A stretch of 64,000 nucleotides of DNA from Polaribacter sp. L3A8 (GCF_009796785.1 NZ_CP047026.1:2710501-2774500), one strand, 5' to 3'; counted from the stretch's first letter, positions 41,964-50,852 are shown. Program-made: numbers and translations. Notes: generated by a model not told the origin, from the letters alone.

Positions 41964-42974
41964 TTAAATCACTTGAAAACCATGTGCATAAGGATCATCT
42001 TCATCATCAATAATAATTGTATTGTAACCATAAATTTTTGCCCATCCTTTTACGCTTGGTATTATTGCAGGTTTGCCATTTAAAGTGGTTACTTCTTCCA
42101 CTAAACCTGTAAATTTAGAACCGATAAAGCTTTCATGAATAAACTCTTCACCAACTTTTAATTTTCCTTTCCCAAATAATTGTGCTAATCTTGCAGAAGT
42201 ACCTGTTCCACAAGGGCTTCTATCTATTGCTTTATCGCCATAAAAAACTGCATTTCTGCCAGAAGATGTTGAATCTAAAGGATTGCCTGTCCACAACATG
42301 TGTGTTACATCTTTAATGGTTTCATCTTCTGGATGCACAAATAAATTAGGGTATTTTAAATTGATATTTGCTCTTACTATTTGCGAATATTGAACAATTT
42401 TACTTGCTGTAAAGTTATGAATACCACTAAAATTTTTCTGCGGATCTACAATTGCATAAAAATTTCCTCCATAAGAAACATCAAAAGTAAGTTCACCTAA
42501 TTCTGGACAGTCTACAGTTAAGTTTTCTGCAGCTAAATAACTTTTTACATTTTTTAATTTTACCCAATCTACTTTTTTTCCTGTGGTTTTGTATTCAATT
42601 TCAACCAAACCTGCAGGCGCTTCCATTCTAATTTTACCAGGAATTTTTGGGGTTATTAAACCTTCTTCTATAGCAATTGTAATTGTGCCAATTGTTCCAT
42701 GACCACACATTGGCAAACAGCCAGAAGTTTCTATAAATAAAATGGCAAAATCGTTTGCTGGGTTGTGAGGTGGAAACAAAATAGAACCACTCATCATATC
42801 ATGACCTCTTGGTTCAAACATTAAGCCTTTTCGAATCCAATCGAATTCTTTTAAAAAATGCTGACGCTTTTCGCTCATATTTGCGCCAATTAAGTTAGGG
42901 CCACCACCTGCAACAACTCTCACAGGATTCCCACAAGTGTGTGCATCAACACAAAAAAAAGTTTTTCTACTCAT
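41964..42974 (-). CDS. 4-hydroxyproline 2-epimerase (proline racemase family)
   Basis: A 336-residue enzyme that converts trans-4-hydroxy-L-proline to cis-4-hydroxy-D-proline. Both catalytic cysteines are present: Cys90 in LPMCGHGTIG and Cys255 in DRSPCGTGTSA. The two-Cys pattern separates epimerases and racemases from the dehydratase branch, which has Thr at the second site. DAHTCGNPVRVV (10-21) is the family N-terminal motif. Its start overlaps the DUF885 gene by 8 bases. With the dehydrogenase, deaminase and aldehyde dehydrogenase in the same cluster, the hydroxyproline assignment is well supported. Confidence 0.93.
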   Translation of the reverse strand: MSRKTFFCVDAHTCGNPVRVVAGGGPNLIGANMSEKRQHFLKEFDWIRKGLMFEPRGHDMMSGSILFPPHNPANDFAILFIETSGCLPMCGHGTIGTITIAIEEGLITPKIPGKIRMEAPAGLVEIEYKTTGKKVDWVKLKNVKSYLAAENLTVDCPELGELTFDVSYGGNFYAIVDPQKNFSGIHNFTASKIVQYSQIVRANINLKYPNLFVHPEDETIKDVTHMLWTGNPLDSTSSGRNAVFYGDKAIDRSPCGTGTSARLAQLFGKGKLKVGEEFIHESFIGSKFTGLVEEVTTLNGKPAIIPSVKGWAKIYGYNTIIIDDEDDPYAHGFQVI

Positions 42975-44691
42975 TTAATTTCTGATTGATATAATTATTC
43001 ACTCGATTTTCCATGATTGATAATGTTACAGTACCAACACCTAAAATTACTTCATGAAAATCTCTAATATTAAATTTTTCTTTTAATTCTTTTTCTGCTT
43101 TTTTACGCAATTCACGAATTTTAATTTCACCAATTTTGTAAGAAATTGCTTGTCCAGGCCAAGAAATATACCTGTCTGTTTCTGTAGTAACTTCGTGGAT
43201 TGACAATGCTGTATTTTCTGCCAAATAATCAATTACTTGCTGTCTAGACCAACCTTTCGCATGAATTCCTGTATCTACAACTAACCTACAAGCACGCCAC
43301 ATTTCGTAGGTAAATTTTCCAAATTTTTCGTAAGGTGTTGTGTAAATTCCCATTTCATCTGCCAGCGTTTCTGCATACAAACCCCAACCTTCACCATAAG
43401 CAGATAAATATAAATTTCTTCTAAATTTCGGAATTTCATCTTTTGGTAATTCGTTGTTTAAAGATATTTGTAAATGATGCCCAGGAACTGCTTCATGAGC
43501 TGTTAATGCAGGAATTGTATACAAAGTTCTGCTTGATAAATTATAGGTATTTACCCAATAAAAGCCAGCTGTGTCATCACTGCTGCTTCCAGAATATCTA
43601 CCTCCTGTATAATTGGGCGCAATTGCTGCAGGAACCGGCACAACTCCATAAGGTTTTCTTGGTAATGTTTTAAAATATTTTGGCAATTCAGCATCAATTC
43701 TTTTAGCGATATCTCTTGCGAACATTAATAATTCTTTTGCCGTTTTTGGATAGAATTGCTCTTCTGTTCTTAAAAATTGCAAGAAGTCTGCAAAAGTTCC
43801 TTCAAATTGAAGTTCGTTAATTATTGTTTGCATTTCTGCTTTAATTCGTGCAACTTCTTTCAAACCAATTTGATGAATATCTTCTGCAGTATATTCTTGG
43901 CTAGTAGTGTAAAAATTTATTCTGTTTTGATAAAACGCTTCTCCATTTGGAGTGTTATTTACACCCAATTCTTCTCTAGTATTTAGAAAATATTCATCCT
44001 CAAAAAAAGCTTTTATTTCTTTAAATTTTTCTACTACATTTTCTTGAATACTTTTTGTTGCTTTCTTTATAAAATCTTCTTTTTCTTGGTTTGATAAAGA
44101 TGCAGGTAAATTTAAAAAAGGTTTGTAAAATTCACTTTTAGTTACATCTAAAACAATATGTTTATCATATGTAAAACTATAATTGCTAAAAACTGCTTTG
44201 GGTTGAGAAATTCCTGCTGCAACCCCTGCTCTTAGTAAGTTTATATTATAATCTATTTTACTATTAAGTTTTTCTAAATCCTTTAAATATTTTGCAACAT
44301 CTTCTTTTGTTTTTAGAACTTTAGAACCCATATTTCCTAAATTCAAATGAAAAGCAACTTCATTTGTAATCGGATTTAGGTGCATTTTAAACTTAACTTC
44401 GTCTATTTTATCTTGTAAGACAAAAAGCAATAATTCTCTAGAAATTTTATCTGATTCAGAAAGATTTTCTAGAGAAATCTTATTTATTTTTTGAATCATT
44501 TCCGTTGCAAAATCTGCCTCAAGTTTATAATACTCGTTTGTCTTTTCTACAGATTCAAATGGATTAAATTTATAATCTCTTTGCGTTTCATAAACTTCAA
44601 TAATTTTTGCCAATTCGTTTTTACTTTGTGCTGTAGTTAAAGAAATACACACAAAACAAATTAGAATACAAAGAGATTTTAAATTTTTCAA
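42967..44691 (-). CDS. DUF885-family metallopeptidase-like protein
   Basis: A 574-residue exported protein (signal peptide about 1-21). It contains the DUF885 zinc-type motif TAHEAVPGHHLQ near residue 400, reminiscent of HEXXH peptidases with a Pro insertion. The following SAYGEGWGLYAETL block supplies the third ligand Glu. The C-terminus carries FHEVILGVGTVTLSIMENRV. Members are thought to be carboxypeptidase-like; activity is seldom shown. In this cluster it probably trims proline- or hydroxyproline-rich peptides. It starts 1 base after the aldehyde dehydrogenase stop and overlaps the epimerase. Confidence 0.88.
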   Translation of the reverse strand: MKNLKSLCILICFVCISLTTAQSKNELAKIIEVYETQRDYKFNPFESVEKTNEYYKLEADFATEMIQKINKISLENLSESDKISRELLLFVLQDKIDEVKFKMHLNPITNEVAFHLNLGNMGSKVLKTKEDVAKYLKDLEKLNSKIDYNINLLRAGVAAGISQPKAVFSNYSFTYDKHIVLDVTKSEFYKPFLNLPASLSNQEKEDFIKKATKSIQENVVEKFKEIKAFFEDEYFLNTREELGVNNTPNGEAFYQNRINFYTTSQEYTAEDIHQIGLKEVARIKAEMQTIINELQFEGTFADFLQFLRTEEQFYPKTAKELLMFARDIAKRIDAELPKYFKTLPRKPYGVVPVPAAIAPNYTGGRYSGSSSDDTAGFYWVNTYNLSSRTLYTIPALTAHEAVPGHHLQISLNNELPKDEIPKFRRNLYLSAYGEGWGLYAETLADEMGIYTTPYEKFGKFTYEMWRACRLVVDTGIHAKGWSRQQVIDYLAENTALSIHEVTTETDRYISWPGQAISYKIGEIKIRELRKKAEKELKEKFNIRDFHEVILGVGTVTLSIMENRVNNYINQKLNE

Positions 44692-44692
44692 A

Positions 44693-46279
44693 TTAATTAA
44701 TTTTTTCAGTTGATTTTTTTCCGTCTATTGATCTTAAAATTCCTAAAGGATTTTCGTTCTTTAATTCGTCTGGCAATAAATTATTTGGCCAATCTTGATA
44801 ACTAAAAGGTCTTACCCAACGTTTTATAGAACCAACACCAACTGCTGTAAATCTACTATCTGTAGATGCAGGATAAGGACCTCCATGAACCATAGATTCA
44901 CAAACTTCTACACCTGTTGGCACTCCATTAAAAATAATTCGTCCAACTCTATTTTGTAGCGCATTTACAATATTTGTGTGGTTTTCTAATTCATTATCAT
45001 CTGCAATAATAGTTCCTGTTAATTGCCCTTCTAAATGGTCAATTACGTTTTCTAATTCAGCTTCATTCTCACATTGAACAACCATAGAAAAAGGTCCAAA
45101 AACCTCTAAGTGTAAAGTTGTGTTTTTAAGAAATTCACTTCCATTTACAGTAACAACAGCTTGTTGTGCATAATTGGCTTTTACATCTTCTGTGAAATTT
45201 GCAGTTACAGAAACTCCTTTTTGAGAAACCACCTTTTCTTTATTATTTAAATAGCCTTTTTTAATATTTGGATGCAACATAACAGAAGGATTTATTTTTA
45301 CAATTTCTTCTGATAATGTATGTACAAAAGTGGTTAATCCTTCTGATTTTATACCTAAAAGTAATCCAGGGTTTGTACAAAACTGACCTGTACCAACAGT
45401 AATAGAACCTGCATAAATAGTTGCAATATTAACGGCTCTGTTTTCTAATGCCTTTGGTAATAATACAACAGGATTTATACTACCCATTTCTGCAAAAACC
45501 GGAATTGGTTCTTCTCTTTTTGCGGCTAAATCATACAAAGCTCTTCCTCCTTTTATACTTCCTGTAAAACCAACTGCTTTTACTCCTGAATTTGAAACTA
45601 ATTTTTGACCAACTTCTATACCACTAGAATTTAAGTTAGAGAAAACCCCATTTGGCATCTTGGTTTTTTCTGCTGCTTTTATAACTGCTGTAGCAATTAA
45701 TTCTCCTGTTCCTGCATGCATTGGATGTGATTTTACAAGTACAGGACAACCTGCTGCTAAAGCTGCTGCAGTATCTCCACCAGCAGTAGAAAATGCTAAA
45801 GGAAAATTACTTGCACCAAAAACAACTACTGGACCTAATGGAAAGTTAAGTTTTCTAATATCTGGTTTTGGTTGTGGCTCTCTAGTTGCATCTCCTTTAT
45901 CTATAGTTGCATCTACCCAAGAACCTGCTGCAATTAAATTGGCAAAACCTCTTAATTGCCCAACTGTTCTTCCTCTTTCTCCATTTGCACGTCCTTCTGG
46001 TAAACCACTTTCTAAACAATATGTTTTAATTAATACATCGTCTAAAGCCAAAATTTCATCTGCAATTGCATTTAAGAATGCTGCTTTTTTAGTGCCAGAA
46101 ATTTTACTGTATTCTTTATAAGCTTTGGTTGCTAAACTTACAGCTTCATTTATTTCTTCGGTTGTTGCTTCTGTAAAAACAGATTCGTTTTCTTGATTTA
46201 ATTCTGGATTAAAGGTTGTAAAAGTCTTGTTTCCTTTTGCTGATAATTTATTTCCTATATAGTTTTTTCCTGTAATCAT
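44693..46279 (-). CDS. 2-oxoglutarate semialdehyde dehydrogenase (NADP-type ALDH)
   Basis: A 528-residue aldehyde dehydrogenase of the 2,5-dioxovalerate dehydrogenase group. It has the usual start MITGKNYIGNKLSAKG, the cofactor region VVFGASNFPLAFSTAGGDTA (about 148-167), FTGSIKGGRALYDLA (about 238-252), and the catalytic Cys in TGQFCTNPG (about 305-313). It oxidises 2-oxoglutarate semialdehyde to 2-oxoglutarate, the last step of hydroxyproline breakdown (also of some sugar-acid routes). I prefer ATG 46279; an ATG at 46309 lies inside a perfect -7 box. It is the first gene of the six-gene operon ALDH, DUF885, epimerase, S9, FAD dehydrogenase, M24. Confidence 0.92.
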   Translation of the reverse strand: MITGKNYIGNKLSAKGNKTFTTFNPELNQENESVFTEATTEEINEAVSLATKAYKEYSKISGTKKAAFLNAIADEILALDDVLIKTYCLESGLPEGRANGERGRTVGQLRGFANLIAAGSWVDATIDKGDATREPQPKPDIRKLNFPLGPVVVFGASNFPLAFSTAGGDTAAALAAGCPVLVKSHPMHAGTGELIATAVIKAAEKTKMPNGVFSNLNSSGIEVGQKLVSNSGVKAVGFTGSIKGGRALYDLAAKREEPIPVFAEMGSINPVVLLPKALENRAVNIATIYAGSITVGTGQFCTNPGLLLGIKSEGLTTFVHTLSEEIVKINPSVMLHPNIKKGYLNNKEKVVSQKGVSVTANFTEDVKANYAQQAVVTVNGSEFLKNTTLHLEVFGPFSMVVQCENEAELENVIDHLEGQLTGTIIADDNELENHTNIVNALQNRVGRIIFNGVPTGVEVCESMVHGGPYPASTDSRFTAVGVGSIKRWVRPFSYQDWPNNLLPDELKNENPLGILRSIDGKKSTEKIN

Positions 46280-46306
46280 TCTTTGCTTATTTTTAAATGT
46301 TTTTTT

Positions 46307-46314
46307 CAAATTTA
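46307..46314 (-). promoter_or_regulatory. -7 promoter box for the hydroxyproline operon
   Basis: The minus strand reads TAAATTTG, an exact consensus match, 28 bases before ATG 46279. It covers the alternative ATG at 46309, which decides for the shorter start. Confidence 0.55.
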
Positions 46315-46481
46315 CTCGTTTGTAAGCTATTTTTTTGATAATAGATATTTTTGCAATAATGCCTTAAAATGAAAAACCTTTTCTCATATCCATCTCTAGA
46401 ATTATGATAAACGTGTAATTAATGTCTACATTATGCCTTCTGTAAAAACGAAGCTTTCTCTTTTTTAAATATTTGAAAGAA

Positions 46482-47438
46482 TCAACTTATTAAGTCCAGA
46501 ACTTCAAGTCTTTCTTTTGCCAGAATATACCTTGCACGCACATCATCAATTTGTTGTTGAGTTAATTTCTTACCAAAGGTACGCAGCCCTCCAGCAACAT
46601 CATTATGATGAATTCCCATAGCAAGCTTAAGATATTCCATAAGCAGCGGCTGAGCATCTAGATACGATAAGGAATTTAAAGCCTGAGAAATTTTGTTAGC
46701 CTCTGCCCATTCTCCATTTAAAACATACTCCTGCATAGTAACACTTGCTTTTGGGAAGATAGTACCTACACCTGTAATCCCACCGCTTGCTCCAGCGAGT
46801 CCTGCATATACAGTTACTGTGTCTACTCCTGCCAAAATTTTTAAATCTTTGTTCTCTAACATCAGAGTTTCAATAATTGAAACATCTATAGTCGATATTT
46901 TAAGAGCAGTTACTTTAGGCAGCACAGAAAGTCTTTTAAGAAGGTCCGTTGAGAGCGCATGATAACCGGCTGCATCAGGGTTGTTATAAGGCATAATTGT
47001 TACACCTGCATCTTTTGCAGTTGTTTCAGAAAGTGCATAGTACTCATACATTTCTTTTTCAGAAGGAACCGCCTTAGTTTTTGGTGGCATGACCATAACG
47101 GTATCAACTCCAACTGTTGCAAGTCCTTCAATGATTTTGGCAAGTTCTTCCTTAGTTTCTGCTGCAGCTCCACTAATCAACGGAACATTGTATTCTTTAG
47201 CAACCTCAGAAAGGGATTTAAGTAAAGAAAGACGCTGTTTGGCGCTCAGGTAGCTATTCTCTCCCAGAGTACCAGAACCAACAAGTCCGCTCATTCTGCT
47301 TCCGCCCTTTCCTTGAGCTTTTAAAATAACTGCGGCCTGTTTTTGTGTTATATCAAGGTCAATTTCAAGAGCGCCAGATTTTGACTCTTTCAGCCATGTA
47401 AACACGGCCGGCATTACGCCATTCCATTGTATACTCAT
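46482..47438 (-). CDS. DapA-family 1-pyrroline-4-hydroxy-2-carboxylate deaminase
   Basis: A 318-residue aldolase-class I barrel of the dihydrodipicolinate synthase family. The Schiff-base Lys180 lies in VTALKIST, the active-site Tyr151 in IMPYNNPDAAGY, and GLVGSGTLGENSYLS (51-65) replaces the usual GTTGE region. In Pseudomonas-type pathways the related enzyme deaminates 1-pyrroline-4-hydroxy-2-carboxylate to 2-oxoglutarate semialdehyde; the cluster makes that role likely here. It has its own promoter and lies 202 bases upstream of the ALDH operon. Its base and codon use is clearly richer in G+C than its neighbours, suggesting separate acquisition. Confidence 0.9.
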   Translation of the reverse strand: MSIQWNGVMPAVFTWLKESKSGALEIDLDITQKQAAVILKAQGKGGSRMSGLVGSGTLGENSYLSAKQRLSLLKSLSEVAKEYNVPLISGAAAETKEELAKIIEGLATVGVDTVMVMPPKTKAVPSEKEMYEYYALSETTAKDAGVTIMPYNNPDAAGYHALSTDLLKRLSVLPKVTALKISTIDVSIIETLMLENKDLKILAGVDTVTVYAGLAGASGGITGVGTIFPKASVTMQEYVLNGEWAEANKISQALNSLSYLDAQPLLMEYLKLAMGIHHNDVAGGLRTFGKKLTQQQIDDVRARYILAKERLEVLDLIS

Positions 47439-47460
47439 AATTATTGTTTTTTGTTTTATT

Positions 47461-47468
47461 CAAAAATA
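47461..47468 (-). promoter_or_regulatory. -7 promoter box for the DapA-like gene
   Basis: The minus strand reads TATTTTTG, an exact consensus match, 23 bases before ATG 47438. It is divergent from the AraC gene promoter. Confidence 0.55.
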
Positions 47469-47533
47469 CACAATAACTTATTTTTTTTAGTTGATAAATT
47501 ATCCAGAATTAATACTATAATATCCAATAAGTA

Positions 47534-47579
47534 TGATGTAAATTATATATCGAGTATTATTTACATATATTTGATGTAA
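47534..47579 (+). promoter_or_regulatory. AraC gene promoter with paired TGATGTAA sites
   Basis: TGATGTAA occurs at 47534-47541 and again at 47572-47579, 38 bases apart. The -7 box TATATTTG (47566-47573) touches the second copy. Direct repeats at this spacing are typical of AraC-family binding sites. A third TTGATGTAA lies at 41947-41955, upstream of the S9 gene. The link to the regulator is inference. Confidence 0.45.
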
Positions 47580-47592
47580 TTATAGCTTATTT

Positions 47593-48438
47593 ATGATTGT
47601 ACTCCCTTTTAAAATAGCGAAACCAGAAAAGAATTCTTTTGTTTTTCAGATAGACGATACACATCCTTTTTATGACAAATTACATCAGCATGAAGAAATA
47701 CAAATAAGTTTAATTGTTAAAGGTGAAGGCACTTTAATTGTTGGTGATACTGTTAATTCTTTTAAAAAAGGCGATATCTTTATTATTGGTAGCGCAATTC
47801 CTCATGTTTTTAAAAGTGATATAAAAGCCTCTGAAAGTTCATATATGCTTACGTTATTTTTTACCTATAAATCTTTTGGAAAAGACTTTTTTGAACTAGA
47901 GGAATTGCAAGAAGTCACTACTTTTTTTAAACGATCTAAACATGGTTTTAAAATTACTTCTAAAAAAAAGATTGCAAGTGATGTATTTTTTCAACTTGAA
48001 AAATCTACAAAACTAAATCAATTAATTCTCTTACTTCAACTTTTAAAAATCTGTTCTAATACTAGTTATAAAAGTTTATCTTCTTTTATTTACGATAAAA
48101 AATATTCTGATAATGAAGGAAATAGAATGCGAACTATTTTTGAATATACTATGAACAATTTTACTCAAAAAATAACGCTTGAAGAAATAAGTACCATTGC
48201 AAATATGACTAAAAATGCGTTTTGTAAATATTTTAAAAAACGAACTAATAAAACTTATTTTCAGTTTTTAATGGAGTTAAGAATTGAAAATGCTTGCAAA
48301 CTTTTAATAAGTGATAAAGAAGCTTCTATTGCTGGTATAGCAGAGCAATGTGGGTATTATAATATTTCTAATTTTAATAGACAGTTTCAAATTTATAAAC
48401 AACAATCGCCTTCAGAATTTAAGAATTCTTTTTCTTAA
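47593..48438 (+). CDS. AraC-family transcriptional regulator
   Basis: A 281-residue regulator. An N-terminal cupin sensor domain covers about 10-140 (HPFYDKLHQHEEIQISLIVK, then GEGTLIVGDTV and FKKGDIFIIGSAIPHVF). The C-terminal double helix-turn-helix covers about 180-280 (ITLEEISTIANMTKNAFCKY and then IAGIAEQCGYYNISNFNRQF). It is divergently transcribed from the DapA-like deaminase with 154 bases between starts, the standard arrangement for a local activator. It probably controls the hydroxyproline genes, sensing a small ligand with its cupin domain. A hairpin terminator follows. Confidence 0.92.
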   Translation: MIVLPFKIAKPEKNSFVFQIDDTHPFYDKLHQHEEIQISLIVKGEGTLIVGDTVNSFKKGDIFIIGSAIPHVFKSDIKASESSYMLTLFFTYKSFGKDFFELEELQEVTTFFKRSKHGFKITSKKKIASDVFFQLEKSTKLNQLILLLQLLKICSNTSYKSLSSFIYDKKYSDNEGNRMRTIFEYTMNNFTQKITLEEISTIANMTKNAFCKYFKKRTNKTYFQFLMELRIENACKLLISDKEASIAGIAEQCGYYNISNFNRQFQIYKQQSPSEFKNSFS

Positions 48439-48532
48439 AATATGGATTATAATAACTGGCTACTATCACTTTTTAAAACAGATGTTATTATTTATTTTAT
48501 CAACTTTACAAAAACCATTTTACAAATTAAAA

Positions 48533-48558
48533 AACCTCAACTTTATTAAGTTGAGGTT
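48533..48558. terminator. Terminator between AraC gene and T9SS gene
   Basis: AACCTCAACTT pairs with AAGTTGAGGTT around the loop TATT. The two flanking genes converge here. Confidence 0.7.
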
Positions 48559-48590
48559 CTATAATTGACTAATTTTAAGCAATAATAAAG

Positions 48591-49442
48591 TTACTCTTTA
48601 ATTATTTTTTTGGTGATAAAATTTCCGTTTTCACTAGTAATTTTAACGATGTACATTCCTGATGATAAAGAACTAATGTTGTAGGTTTCGTTTTCTAACT
48701 TTACAAGATTATTAGTAACATTTTTACCTAAAACACTAAATATAGAAATATCACTTATAGTTTTAGTAGTTTTTACTGTAAAGACAGAAGAAACAGCACT
48801 TGGATAAATAGAGAAAGCATCTTCTAAGCTAGCATCATTAATACTAGCAGTAGCTAAAGGGTTTTCATCTAAAATACGAATATTATCTATATAAGCTAGT
48901 TTTGTAGTGCTTAGTACTTGACCTGCAGGAACATTTACAAAACCCATATCTGGATGAAACACCAATCTATCTAAAGAGCCAAGAGTAAATGCAAAAGCAT
49001 CTTTATCATCTTTAATTTCCCATACAATTTCTTGCCAGGTATCTGGTGCAGAAGCATCATAAGTGTTTAATGCTCTTATAATTCCCGATTCTGTACCAGC
49101 AGGTTTATCTTCGTTAGCATTAAAACGTACTCCTAAATCTGACTGAGCTGAATAACGTACCATGATACTTAAAAACTTAGGATTATCAGTAACGCTTATT
49201 GTAGCAATAGGATCTACAGGTATTGTAGCAAATGCCCACCATTTGCTATTATCATTTCTTGAAAATTGTAAACAATTATCTGAAGTATTTAAACCTGTTT
49301 TACTTGGGTTTTCTACTACTAAAGTGGTAACACCACCTTTAATAAATTCTAAATTAGAGCCCTCAAAATCTTGAACGTTAATTTGGCTAAATCCAACACT
49401 AATTGATAGTGTAAATAAGGTAAAAAGAGTAATTTTTTTCAT
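48591..49442 (-). CDS. Secreted sugar-binding-like protein with T9SS sorting domain (paralogue 1)
   Basis: A 283-residue exported protein. Signal peptide (about 1-19, ending VGFSQ), then the shared domain (about 20-200): NVQDFEGSN at the start, NTSDNCLQFSRNDNSKWW, a central DTWQEIVWEI strand, FHPDMGFVNVPAGQVL and LAYIDNIRILDENPLA at the end. A T9SS sorting domain follows (about 210-283, SIYPSAVSSVFTVKT ... LSSGMYIVKIT). It shares domain order with the genes at 49829-50689 and 51054-53192, and an almost identical 39-base element lies upstream of this and the next gene. Probably a surface-displayed polysaccharide-binding protein; no catalytic motif is seen. Confidence 0.85.
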   Translation of the reverse strand: MKKITLFTLFTLSISVGFSQINVQDFEGSNLEFIKGGVTTLVVENPSKTGLNTSDNCLQFSRNDNSKWWAFATIPVDPIATISVTDNPKFLSIMVRYSAQSDLGVRFNANEDKPAGTESGIIRALNTYDASAPDTWQEIVWEIKDDKDAFAFTLGSLDRLVFHPDMGFVNVPAGQVLSTTKLAYIDNIRILDENPLATASINDASLEDAFSIYPSAVSSVFTVKTTKTISDISIFSVLGKNVTNNLVKLENETYNISSLSSGMYIVKITSENGNFITKKIIKE

Positions 49443-49496
49443 GGTACATTAATTTAATTAGTTAAAATGTTAAAATTAAATAATAGACGACTTATT

Positions 49497-49535
49497 TAAA
49501 ATAGATGATATTATCTAATAAATAGCTAATAATGT
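49497..49535 (-). promoter_or_regulatory. Conserved upstream element of the secreted paralogues, copy 1
   Basis: A 39-base block beginning TAAAATAGATGATATTA and ending GCTAATAATGT differs at only two positions from the block at 50739-50777. Both lie about 50 bases before the start codon of a secreted paralogue, so this looks like a conserved promoter or regulator site, or the remains of gene duplication. Confidence 0.6.
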
Positions 49536-49781
49536 ATGTCTTACGAAAGAAATAATGCTATTATACCTTAAATTCAAATTAAACTTTATGTAAAAATGAC
49601 AAGTATAATTATCATTAAGAGAATGTTTGTTAATAAATTATTATTCAAAATTTTAACCGACTAAACATTCTGTTTTTTATATTATATTATTTTACTTTTC
49701 TTATATAGAACTTACTAAGTTACTTAACTAAATATGTTATTCTATCAAAATAACATTTAAACAAGCCTAAATTTATATAAA

Positions 49782-49809
49782 AAAACAGATTCATTTCTGA
49801 ATCTGTTTT
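49782..49809 (-). terminator. Terminator after paralogue 2
   Basis: AAAACAGATTCA pairs exactly with TGAATCTGTTTT around the loop TTTC. A T run follows on the minus strand. Confidence 0.85.
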
Positions 49810-49828
49810 AACTTTTAAAAATAAAAAA

Positions 49829-50689
49829 TTATTTTTTTATAATTTTTTTAGTAGATAGGTTTCCTTTATTATCTGAAAGTTTCATCATATAAATACCAGA
49901 AGATAAATTACTAAAATCATACTCTTCTTTACTATTTTTTATAACGTTATTGGTAACATCTTTACCTAAAATATTATAAAATGAAATACTTTCAACGTTA
50001 ATAGAATTGTCTATTTTAACTTTAAAAACACTACTTGTAGGATTTGGATAAACCGAAATAGCATTATCTAATATAAAACTCTTTGTACTTAAAGGGTTAA
50101 CATTTAATACGCGAAATTGATCTAAATAACCTAGTTGAAAATCACTAAGTATTCTACCAGCAGGTACATTTTCAAATCCTGCATCTGCATGAAATGTAAT
50201 GTTAAATAATTTATCTTGCGTAAAGGAATGTGGACCGCTTGTGGTACTTTTTATCTCAAAAATAATTTCTTGCCAAGTATTTGCATTATCTCCTGAAGTA
50301 TCGTAGGTGTTTATAGCTCTCAGCACTCCTGCATTTGTACCTATTTCTCCATCAGCAGATGAATTAAAACGTACAACTAAATCTGGCTGAACTGGGTAAT
50401 TAACCATTACACTAAGAAATTTCTTATCGGTAGGTAAAAAATTAATATCAGGATCTACATCAATAATTGTTAAAGAATACCAAAAATCTGCATTAGCTCT
50501 ACCAACTTGCAAGCAATTTGCTGTAGTATTTAAACCTGTTGGAAAAGGGTTTGCTACTATTTCGGTTGTTAATCCAAAACGTACTTCTGGGGCTGTTTCT
50601 CCAGAGCTTTCAAAATCATTTACCATAGTTTGTCCATTAGTAATAAATGAAATAGAAAATAAAAGTAAAAAAGTAATTTTTTTCATCAT
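49829..50689 (-). CDS. Secreted sugar-binding-like protein with T9SS sorting domain (paralogue 2)
   Basis: A 286-residue exported protein built like the neighbour at 48591-49442: signal peptide (about 1-20, ending ITNGQ), shared domain (about 21-205, with NTTANCLQVGRANADFW, NTWQEIIFEI and GFENVPAGRILSDFQLGYLDQFRVL), and T9SS sorting domain (about 213-286, SVYPNPTSSVFKVKI ... LSSGIYMMKLSD). A second ATG three bases downstream (50686) is an equally possible start. It has its own terminator and a conserved upstream element, so it is expressed separately but probably coordinately with paralogue 1. No enzyme motif is visible. Confidence 0.85.
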   Translation of the reverse strand: MMKKITFLLLFSISFITNGQTMVNDFESSGETAPEVRFGLTTEIVANPFPTGLNTTANCLQVGRANADFWYSLTIIDVDPDINFLPTDKKFLSVMVNYPVQPDLVVRFNSSADGEIGTNAGVLRAINTYDTSGDNANTWQEIIFEIKSTTSGPHSFTQDKLFNITFHADAGFENVPAGRILSDFQLGYLDQFRVLNVNPLSTKSFILDNAISVYPNPTSSVFKVKIDNSINVESISFYNILGKDVTNNVIKNSKEEYDFSNLSSGIYMMKLSDNKGNLSTKKIIKK

Positions 50690-50738
50690 AAGTTAATTTA
50701 ATTAGTTAGATATAAAAATAGTTAAAAGACAGCTTGAT

Positions 50739-50777
50739 TAAAATAGATGATATTACCTAATAAATGGCTAATAATGT
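50739..50777 (-). promoter_or_regulatory. Conserved upstream element of the secreted paralogues, copy 2
   Basis: 37 of 39 bases match the element at 49497-49535. It lies about 50 bases before ATG 50689. Confidence 0.6.
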
Positions 50778-50794
50778 TTACGTTACAATTAAAA

Positions 50795-50824
50795 AAAACT
50801 TCAACTTTTAAAAGTTGAAGTTTT
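50795..50824. terminator. Perfect palindromic terminator after the 57-residue gene
   Basis: AAAACTTCAACTTTT is followed immediately by its exact reverse complement, a 30-base perfect palindrome, about 30 bases after the small gene's stop. Confidence 0.85.
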
Positions 50825-50852
50825 ATATTCTTAAAAAATTATTAATAAGATT

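Larger units (their letters stand above)
49443..49828. other. Intergenic region with conserved 39-base element
   Basis: No gene was found. It contains a 39-base element (49497-49535) nearly identical to one upstream of the next paralogue (50739-50777), plus a terminator hairpin at 49782-49809. The rest is very AT-rich. Confidence 0.5.

Noticed and set aside
44693..46309. Longer start (46309) for the semialdehyde dehydrogenase.
   Set aside because: The ATG lies inside an exact -7 promoter box; the ATG at 46279 gives the usual family start.
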